Assembly: GCA_964631265.1 (NCBI GenBank)
Contig: CAZVWW010000001.1
Location: 1-64,000, forward strand
Source: CAZVWW01 sp964631265
Lineage (GTDB): Bacteria > Thermotogota > Thermotogae > MWEM01
Length of the DNA stretch: 64,000 nt
Direction of reading: 5' to 3'
The translations under genes and the position numbers were made by a program. Positions 57,767 to 64,000 of this stretch are shown one piece after another; within the stretch, counting starts at the first letter, position 1, and the number at the start of each line of letters is the position of its first letter. The notes under the pieces were generated by a model. The model searched no databases. It was not told where the DNA came from and saw only the letters and a list, made by a program, of their open reading frames with translations.

Positions 57767-60681
57767 TTCATTATGGCCACCTTTTCCAGGTAGATTTCAC
57801 CATTTTTCTTAACCAGTGTCAGGATTCCGCCACGATAGTAGACCGAATCCTGCATGCTTTCTCCCTCTCTCAGGTTAAAATAACTCCCGAAGATCTTTCC
57901 ATCCTTATACTCTATGATGTTGAATTTCTGCCTTCCGGCTATAATGAGTTCAGAAGAATTGTTCAGCAGCTTAAAGCCGCCCGTGTTGTTGGTTGAGTCA
58001 AGCAGCATCTTCTCTCCATCAAGACTGATGGCTCTTAATGAATAATCCGAAGCAAGGATGTAAAGTGCCTCACGCATAATCAAGCCGTCAAGCAGTTGAA
58101 TATTGCCACTGTAAGGTCTGTAGATTTCTTTACATTCAACACCGTCGAAGAAGTAAACAGCTGCATCTGTGACGATATAGGGATAAACCCCGTGCATGAT
58201 GATCTTGCCATAATGCCCGTCTATGCTGAATGAATGCCGTGGTGTTTCAAGTGTCAGACCATCCTGGTTGAGAAGATAATATCTTGCTGAGTCGGTTATA
58301 CCTATGTTGATGATCGGTGCGTTGAACATCAGATACTCCATCTTTGAGGGCTGCCCTCCTGTGTATTTGGTAAGGATGTTGTTTTGTACAACATAAAGGC
58401 TGCCACCGTCAGCGTAATAAGCCTGAACCGGTTTGTCGCTCAATCTTGAAAAAACCCCGTTCTGCATCATGATGATGCCTTTGTTATCAAACAGGTAGAC
58501 AATCTCCCCCTCTTGATTGCCAAGTGAAGAAACAGAGAGTCCGTAAGGGTTCATGTCGGGAGGGAGTTTTATCTTTGTAAAGTTGTAAAGCATCATGTTG
58601 TTAATATCCTCGAAAGTATCGGGAAATCTCCTTTTGGACCAGTTCACTGAAGTCGGGTCATACCTTTCGGGAACAACACTTGTTGCGGTTTTTTTCCCTG
58701 TTTCCTCATCTTTTTCAACCTCTCCGGTTTTTTCCTCCCTGGTTTTTGTTTCAGAAGGTTCTGAGACTTCCTTTTCTCCTGCCTTATCGTCGCTCTCTTG
58801 TGAATCACCGGTATCTTCGGGTTTTGCTTCATCTTCATCTTTTACTGTATCGCTGCTTTCAGCAGCTTCCGTATCTTCCGCTCCGGTTTTCTGAGTGCCG
58901 GTGGTCTGTTCATCCGTTTCAGCAGGCGTTGAAAAGCTTTCACTCTTCCAGCTCTGAAAATCATCGAAGAGATCAGTCGCTGTCTCAGTAGTGCTGTTTG
59001 GGAGATCGGTTTGAGTTGCCTGACTATCCGTTGCTGTCTGAGTTTCAGTTGCAGATGTACTACCAGTCGAAAACGGTGTGTCTTCATCTGTTATTGTTGC
59101 GTTGTCACCGTTTCCCTCGTACATCCATTCACGGAAGGTATCATCCTCATATTCGGGTATCTCAACCGTTTCGATCCCCTCTTCAAGAAAGGAATAGATG
59201 TGCTGAAGGGTTTCCTGCTGAACAAAGATATCGAAAAAGGAGAAGGGGAATACTCTTGAGGTGAGATTCTGTAAGCCACTGTTTTTCTCGTTGAGAACAG
59301 GAAAGAGTGAACTGAATACAGAAACGATGCCGTCTCCCTTTCCCTTTGCATTTTCGGGGTAAAATTTCTCAAATTGTGTGCCTTCAAGATCGGCAGAGAA
59401 ATCGGGATTGTCTCCCGCAATGAAGAAATAGTCAATATCCTCGCGTAAGCTTCCTTCGAGTAAGGAGATAGTCTCAGAGTCCGGCAGGATATCTGTGTAG
59501 AAGACGTTGACATTCTCGAGATAACTCATGTTGTTTCGGTTCAGATATCTGATTGAATCGGCGTTCATCCCGTAGATCTGTGAAAGCACCTGAGAATCTT
59601 TCCCGTACAACAGGTTTAAGAACGAAGGGTTGACAATATTCGTACCGCTATTCGGGGTTGAGATGAGAACGACTTTTCGAACATTTTCGAGTTGGAATTT
59701 CTCAACGGCATATCTTGCGATCAGACCACCAACACCGTGAGCGATGATATCAAATTCCTCGTTCTTTGAGCCGATAACCTCAGCCAGTTTTTCTGCCTCG
59801 AATCGAAGATAACTTCTCCTGGAAATACGGTTGAAGTAGTTTTCTGCTTCCCTCATATAATCGGGACTTCTTGTTTCGCTCAGGGGATAACGGTAAGACC
59901 AGATGGATCGTAATGGGAAAGTGATCTCCCAGAGATTGTCCCCTTGAGGGTTTTCATTTGTTATCGTGTTGGGTAAAAAGCCTGTGAAATTGGTATCGAT
60001 TCCCGGTACAAGCAGGATATCCGGTTTAAGGGTGTCTTCTTTGTCGATGATCTTCTTCAACCCCCATTGAGGCTTGGTCGGGTTTTTAATTCTGATACCG
60101 ATCAGAGAACCATGAAATGCCTTTGTCTCGAGCACCGGTTGCTGATTCTCATTCAGGATGATGTTTCCCCCCGGAAAGACCTTTATCACAGGATTTTCTT
60201 TGTTTTCAACATAGAGCAGTTCGGCATTGTTGTACTCTTTTCCGAAATAGAATTCCGTTGGGAATCTGTAGGTCAAGGTCATCGGTTCTAAAGCCAGATC
60301 ATTTCGTCCGTCAGCGGGGATCAATTCATAGATATCACCATAGAAATTCCCTTTGCTCTTTATCTGATTGTACAGGTCATCCTTTGCAAGGTTTTCAATG
60401 ATAAATGATTTTGGATACGGGAAAGCAGTTTCCGGTATTGTGACGGAGAGATCTTTGACATCCGTCTGGACGGATTGCTGATCCTTGGAGTCTTCTCCGA
60501 TGGTTTTAATATCGTTGAAGAGATTCGGAAGAAAGAATACAGCCAAAAGGACAACCGCCACAACGGCCCCCAGAATAATAATCATCATGAGTCTGTGGGA
60601 TTTAGCGTATTCAACGATTTTATTTATTTTGATGTTCTTCAAACCTTTAAGTCGACTGAGCAGCTTCTTTAAAAAAGACAA
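57763..60681 (-). CDS. membrane-anchored lipase-like protein lacking the catalytic serine, with beta-propeller tail
   Basis: 972 residues: a membrane helix (about 33-52), then an alpha/beta-hydrolase domain of LCAT/PGAP1 shape (ILLVPGI, then FDIIAHGVGGLIARY, and GKGDGIVSVFSS). At the nucleophile elbow the usual H-S-x-G-G reads H-G-V-G-G, with Gly316 where serine is expected, so hydrolase activity is unlikely. About 140 residues rich in Thr, Glu and Ser follow (about 520-660), then six or so short strand repeats to the end, like a beta-propeller. TTG 60681 has GGGAGAAG upstream. It overlaps the TPR gene by ATGA. Confidence 0.6.
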   Translation of the reverse strand: MSFLKKLLSRLKGLKNIKINKIVEYAKSHRLMMIIILGAVVAVVLLAVFFLPNLFNDIKTIGEDSKDQQSVQTDVKDLSVTIPETAFPYPKSFIIENLAKDDLYNQIKSKGNFYGDIYELIPADGRNDLALEPMTLTYRFPTEFYFGKEYNNAELLYVENKENPVIKVFPGGNIILNENQQPVLETKAFHGSLIGIRIKNPTKPQWGLKKIIDKEDTLKPDILLVPGIDTNFTGFLPNTITNENPQGDNLWEITFPLRSIWSYRYPLSETRSPDYMREAENYFNRISRRSYLRFEAEKLAEVIGSKNEEFDIIAHGVGGLIARYAVEKFQLENVRKVVLISTPNSGTNIVNPSFLNLLYGKDSQVLSQIYGMNADSIRYLNRNNMSYLENVNVFYTDILPDSETISLLEGSLREDIDYFFIAGDNPDFSADLEGTQFEKFYPENAKGKGDGIVSVFSSLFPVLNEKNSGLQNLTSRVFPFSFFDIFVQQETLQHIYSFLEEGIETVEIPEYEDDTFREWMYEGNGDNATITDEDTPFSTGSTSATETQTATDSQATQTDLPNSTTETATDLFDDFQSWKSESFSTPAETDEQTTGTQKTGAEDTEAAESSDTVKDEDEAKPEDTGDSQESDDKAGEKEVSEPSETKTREEKTGEVEKDEETGKKTATSVVPERYDPTSVNWSKRRFPDTFEDINNMMLYNFTKIKLPPDMNPYGLSVSSLGNQEGEIVYLFDNKGIIMMQNGVFSRLSDKPVQAYYADGGSLYVVQNNILTKYTGGQPSKMEYLMFNAPIINIGITDSARYYLLNQDGLTLETPRHSFSIDGHYGKIIMHGVYPYIVTDAAVYFFDGVECKEIYRPYSGNIQLLDGLIMREALYILASDYSLRAISLDGEKMLLDSTNNTGGFKLLNNSSELIIAGRQKFNIIEYKDGKIFGSYFNLREGESMQDSVYYRGGILTLVKKNGEIYLEKVAIMK

Positions 60682-60702
60682 TTAGACTTCTCCCTTTCAC
60701 AT

Positions 60703-61566
60703 TCAACGTTTTTTGATGGTGTTCCATGTTTCCTCCAGAAAATCCAGGAGAAGGGTGTAATCCGTCTGATCATGCCTCTTAATCTCTCTCAGATTTTCAT
60801 ATATTGACACCTTTTTGCTTTCCAACCGGTCCTCGAAAGCCTCCAAACGATTATTCCCAATCAGCGTTTTCTTGCCGTGTTTGATATCTTTTCCGGGTGT
60901 TTTCCCGAGTTCTTCCAACGATCCCTGCCGGTCTTTTAAATCATCCATTATCTGAAAGGCAATCCCGAGTTCCTCACCGGCACTTTTCACAAGCTCAATG
61001 TGTCTTTTATCCTGCTGCATCAAGACTGCAGGGCCGGCTATTGAAAACTCGATCAATCGGGCTGTTTTTAAACGGTACATCTTCAGGACTTCTTTCTCAG
61101 AAACATCCTCTCTCACTTCATAGTTGATGTCAAGTGCCTCTCCATAGGCAAGATCGCGCGAAACCTGTGAGAAGTACCTGGAGAGTTCAGGACTCATGAT
61201 GTCCGAAAGGACAGTAAAGGCAAGAAAAAAGAGATAATCGGCTGATACAACGGCCATGCCTTCCCCATACACTTTGTGATGTGACGGATGGCCCCTTCTG
61301 TAGTCGTCATCATCAATCTGAGGGAGATCATCATGGATCAACGATGCTGTATGAAGGAGTTCAACAGCACTGGCCATACGAAAAACGGTCTCCTTTTCAA
61401 CATGATTCGGCTGTGAGGCATGATAAAGCAGGGCAGGTCTGAATCGCTTGCCACCTGATCTGATGGAGTAGTGGAGTTCTTCTATCCAGCCGGCGTTACT
61501 GATATCAGAATATGAATTAACCGTAACTTCAAGGAATTGATTAAAATCTGATTCTGGCCATTTCAC
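60703..61566 (-). CDS. ispA: polyprenyl synthetase (farnesyl/geranyl diphosphate synthase)
   Basis: A 287-residue trans-prenyltransferase that joins isopentenyl diphosphate to allylic diphosphates. First aspartate-rich motif HDDLPQIDDDDYRRG, second FQIMDDLKDRQG, and GGKRFRPAL near the start. The short length fits C15 products made for undecaprenyl and quinone precursors. GTG 61566 follows AAGGAA at ten bases. It lies between folC and the lipase-like gene; the IspA assignment rather than another chain length is by analogy. Confidence 0.9.
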   Translation of the reverse strand: MKWPESDFNQFLEVTVNSYSDISNAGWIEELHYSIRSGGKRFRPALLYHASQPNHVEKETVFRMASAVELLHTASLIHDDLPQIDDDDYRRGHPSHHKVYGEGMAVVSADYLFFLAFTVLSDIMSPELSRYFSQVSRDLAYGEALDINYEVREDVSEKEVLKMYRLKTARLIEFSIAGPAVLMQQDKRHIELVKSAGEELGIAFQIMDDLKDRQGSLEELGKTPGKDIKHGKKTLIGNNRLEAFEDRLESKKVSIYENLREIKRHDQTDYTLLLDFLEETWNTIKKR

Positions 61567-61613
61567 AGTTGCATCATTCCTTTTCTGTTTTTACCGCTTA
61601 CTATTAGATTTTA

Positions 61614-62966
61614 TCATATCATGCTTAGAATTATCTCCTTCAGATAACCAATTGCGTAAAGTGATCCCGTGATTAAGAGAGGGGTGTTTTCGTCAGCCTT
61701 ATACAGAGCGTTTGTGCAGGCCTTTCTGTGATCCGGGTAATAGGTTAGTTCTTCATCATTCTTATATTTTTTGTAAGCATTTAAAATCAACTGCGTATCT
61801 GTTTTTCGTGGTGATTTAGGTTCTGTGACAATAACATCTCCCGAGATAGACGAGAGCTCTTTGACCATCTTTTCGTATTCTTTTCCGCTAAGCATGGCTG
61901 TTAACAAAACCGGTCTGCTGGTTTTAAAATAATGCCGCCAGTTTCTCACCAAAGCTGAAATCCCTTGTTGATTGTGGGCACCATCCACAACGATCAGCGG
62001 GCGATGTAGTTGTGGATCACGGTGTGATATGATCTCGAATCTGCCGGGCCAGAAGACGGTACTGAGCGCCTGTCTGATCACGCCTTCATCAAACGGATTG
62101 CTCGTTATTTCACAAAAGAGTTGATAGGCCATCAGAGCGGTTGCAGTATTCGCCAATTGATGTTCGCCGTTTAAACTGACGGTTACATCTTTCAGAACCG
62201 CGTTGTTTCTCTGATCAAAAAAATCCATGGTATTCTGACCGGGTTTAAAACCGGTTGCGGTATAGTTGAAATCGCTTCCCAACTGATAGAACGGGGCTTC
62301 TTTCTCTTTGGCAATTGCTTCAATAACAGCACATGCCTCTTTCTGTTGAACACCTGATATTATCGGGGTTCCCGGTTTTATAATACCGGCCTTTTCATAG
62401 GCGATCTTTTCGATGGTGTCGCCCAATGTTTTTGTGTGATCAAGACCGATACTTGTTATAACCGTGATTATAGGGGACAGGGCTGTTGTGGCATCCAGTC
62501 TTCCTCCGAGCCCGACTTCAACAGCTGCGGCATCAACTTTTTTCGACTTAAAGAACTGAAAGGCAAGTGCGGTCACACACTCAAAAAAACTCGGTCTCAT
62601 TTCCTCAGAGATATTATCCATCTTTGTTACGGCGGGGTGGATCCGGTTAACGGCTCTCACGACTTCGTTATTGGATATTTCTTTGTTATCAATCGTTATT
62701 CTTTCGTTGAATCTTGTTAGATGCGGGGAGTAATTGGCACCTGTTTTAAATCCCGCGGTGTTCATAAGGGTGGACAATGTCCTGGTAACGGATCCCTTAC
62801 CGTTTGTGCCGGCAGTTTGTATGGATTGAAACGTTTGCTGCGGGTTATCGAGAAAGCTCAGCAGCTTCTTTATTCTTTCCAGCCCCAGTTTGATGGTTCC
62901 GTGCGGTCTCGAATTAAATAGAAAATCAACGGCAGAATCGTAATCAGAGAATATGTCTTTTGTCAT
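61614..62966 (-). CDS. folC: folylpolyglutamate synthase/dihydrofolate synthase
   Basis: 450 residues of the Mur ligase-like family. Marks: P-loop GTNGKGSVTRTLS, the SPHLTRFNERI loop, VEVGLGGRLDATTAL, SIGLDHTKTLGDTIEKIA, and VVDGAHNQQG in the C-terminal domain. It adds glutamate to folates, and in many bacteria also to dihydropteroate. ATG 62966 follows GGGGG. The FlhB-tail gene ends 15 bases upstream. Confidence 0.93.
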   Translation of the reverse strand: MTKDIFSDYDSAVDFLFNSRPHGTIKLGLERIKKLLSFLDNPQQTFQSIQTAGTNGKGSVTRTLSTLMNTAGFKTGANYSPHLTRFNERITIDNKEISNNEVVRAVNRIHPAVTKMDNISEEMRPSFFECVTALAFQFFKSKKVDAAAVEVGLGGRLDATTALSPIITVITSIGLDHTKTLGDTIEKIAYEKAGIIKPGTPIISGVQQKEACAVIEAIAKEKEAPFYQLGSDFNYTATGFKPGQNTMDFFDQRNNAVLKDVTVSLNGEHQLANTATALMAYQLFCEITSNPFDEGVIRQALSTVFWPGRFEIISHRDPQLHRPLIVVDGAHNQQGISALVRNWRHYFKTSRPVLLTAMLSGKEYEKMVKELSSISGDVIVTEPKSPRKTDTQLILNAYKKYKNDEELTYYPDHRKACTNALYKADENTPLLITGSLYAIGYLKEIILSMI

Positions 62967-62981
62967 TGTTGCCCCCTTATG

Positions 62982-63284
62982 TTATTGTTTAAATCCACCT
63001 ACCTGGTAGACATAGACAATTACTTCAGCTACGGCCTTGTAAAGTTCCGGAGGGATTTCCGAAAAGTAATCGAGCTCAAGGAGTTTTTCAACCAACCTTT
63101 CATCGGAATAGATCGGTATATCGTTCTCAACAGCAATCTCAACGATTCTTCTTGCCAGTTCCCCTTTTGCCTGAGCGACAACTTTCGGGATGGGGCCTTC
63201 ATCCGGATCGTATTTTAATGCAGCTGCTTCTTCAACTTCATCACTTTTAACACGTCGGTTGTTCTGGTCTTTTAAATTCTTCAT
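62982..63284 (-). CDS. FlhB C-terminal-domain homolog (YlqH type)
   Basis: 100 residues matching only the cytoplasmic tail of FlhB: AAALKYDPDEGPIPKVVAQ, LARRIVEIAVENDIPIY, LVEKLLELDYFSEIPPELY. The autocleavage NPTH site of true FlhB is absent and no membrane part exists. Such orphans lie beside FliK-like proteins in Gram-positive and related genomes and can partly replace the FlhB tail in export switching. ATG 63284 overlaps the upstream TGA (ATGA). Confidence 0.85.
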   Translation of the reverse strand: MKNLKDQNNRRVKSDEVEEAAALKYDPDEGPIPKVVAQAKGELARRIVEIAVENDIPIYSDERLVEKLLELDYFSEIPPELYKAVAEVIVYVYQVGGFKQ

Positions 63285-64000
63285 GCCAGTTTAAAAAATC
63301 CTTTCTTCTCTTCCTTTTTTTGCATGAGTTCAGCCTTTGTTTTGAGTATATCGTTGTGTTCGACCTTGTCTCTTATCAGGAGGCTTCTCACTGAGAATCC
63401 GGCTTCCTTAATTCGGTTTATCAGGGCGGAAGAGTGGTTTGTGAATTCTTTCGTGTATTCTTTTCCGGCATACAGATAGATGTCAAGGTTTTTGTTCATT
63501 GCAACGGTATCAACATAGACTGTTCCAAATCTTTGTGTGTTTGTTTCAATCAAGACCCTGTACATATCCTCTTTGTTATAACCGTTTGTTTCAACTTCGT
63601 TTTTCTGCATGTTCACGGAGAAGTGCTGTTGGTTGAAATTGATCACAGCAGAGAAGACCGGATTAAAATCATTCTTCTCTGAGGTAAAATTCAGGAGTTT
63701 TAAGAGTTTGTCGGCGCTCATGATATCCGCTTTTGTGACGTTTGTCTGTGAACTTGCCGACTGCTCCAGAGCATTGCCGGTTTTTGTTGATCCTGTCGTT
63801 TCTGGCGGGGTGGTTTTAGCGCCCTGTTCGCCTATCTGTCTGTAATTGGTGTGTTTTTGAGTCGGGGCGGGGTTATCCTGTACGGGTCTTTCCATAGTGT
63901 TGAGTGGTGTTTTACCCATTGTTTCGGTCTGATTTTGGAGCTGACTCTGTCTGCTGTAACCGGCCTTCATTAACTCGCCCCGGAGCATCATGAACATCTT
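63281..64000 (-). CDS. FliK-like protein (YlqG type), 5' end outside window
   Basis: About 238 residues visible; the frame is still open at the right edge (an AAG codon precedes ATG 63997), so the true start may lie outside. A polar, Gln/Thr/Ser-rich N-terminal part precedes a conserved C-terminal domain (about 100-220): FNQQHFSVNMQ, MYRVLIETNTQRFGTVYVD, LINRIKEAGFSVRSLLI. This resembles the hook-length-control C domain of FliK, and the gene sits next to the FlhB-tail homolog, as ylqG beside ylqH. The assignment rests on context and fold pattern. Confidence 0.65.
   Translation of the reverse strand, partial: KMFMMLRGELMKAGYSRQSQLQNQTETMGKTPLNTMERPVQDNPAPTQKHTNYRQIGEQGAKTTPPETTGSTKTGNALEQSASSQTNVTKADIMSADKLLKLLNFTSEKNDFNPVFSAVINFNQQHFSVNMQKNEVETNGYNKEDMYRVLIETNTQRFGTVYVDTVAMNKNLDIYLYAGKEYTKEFTNHSSALINRIKEAGFSVRSLLIRDKVEHNDILKTKAELMQKKEEKKGFFKLA

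Noticed and set aside
57763..60681. Annotation as an active lipase
   Set aside because: The catalytic serine is replaced by glycine at residue 316.
1..64000. CRISPR array, prophage, insertion sequence or integron
   Set aside because: No spaced identical repeats, transposase, integrase or terminal inverted repeats were seen on either strand.

Overview
The window looks like one chromosomal contig of an anaerobic, fermentative, flagellated bacterium of low-to-middle GC. The signs are a single-chain pyruvate:ferredoxin oxidoreductase (nifJ), a membrane pyrophosphatase (hppA), a flagellar flgM-flgN-flgL cluster with a sigma-28-type promoter, an orphan FliK-like/FlhB-tail pair, clpC-radA, and polyamine genes in the order XRE-cupin, speD, speE. 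Promoters fit the classical -35/-10 consensus with 17-base spacers. Shine-Dalgarno sequences are strong and TTG or GTG starts are common. These traits recur in Firmicutes (Halanaerobiales-like), Thermotogae-like and Spirochaete-like anaerobes; the phylum cannot be fixed from this window. No insertion sequence, prophage or CRISPR array was seen.

Layout. 1-10,700: the edge of an Mrp/NuoK-like antiporter gene, a secreted alpha/beta hydrolase, a hybrid sensor kinase, a cold-shock gene, an ABC-2 exporter operon, a secreted GerW-TPR protein, a YjfB-like motility protein and a lipoprotein with a caspase/legumain-like His-Cys pair. 10,800-20,300: acyl-ACP thioesterase, ABC half-exporter, MEMO1 protein, a membrane protein, a 7TM diguanylate cyclase, a U32 peptidase-family protein, an AAA/DUF234 ATPase, nadD broken by a 100-N assembly gap, and tRNA-Val(GAC). 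20,400-28,400: MATE transporter, polyamine operon, a small secreted protein, nifJ, and a short gene behind a possible attenuator. 28,400-36,400: flgM-flgN-flgL, a GGDEF plus HD-GYP pair, and a four-gene DUF2089/DUF4097 operon under a promoter flanked by a large dyad. 36,400-39,000: glpK-tsaE-MBL hydrolase. 39,100-64,000: almost only minus-strand genes in tightly packed or overlapping runs: kbl, a divergent sliding-clamp-like gene, rqcH, nfo, osmC, radA, clpC, ddl, a beta-helix protein, an MscS channel; then hppA, amidohydrolase, an unknown gene, Nudix, a TPR/Glu-rich membrane protein, a lipase-like protein lacking its serine, ispA, folC and the FlhB-tail/FliK-like pair.

How it fits together. 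Pyruvate is oxidised by NifJ, and pyrophosphate from biosynthesis can energise the membrane through HppA. Cyclic di-GMP is made by two GGDEF proteins and probably degraded by the HD-GYP protein. ClpC, RadA, Nfo and RqcH form a protein-quality and DNA-repair block. The least ordinary loci are the His/Cys lipoprotein, the GerW-TPR fusion, the serine-less lipase-like protein with its TPR partner, the second-clamp candidate, the attenuator before the 53-residue gene, and the dyad-flanked DUF2089 operon.
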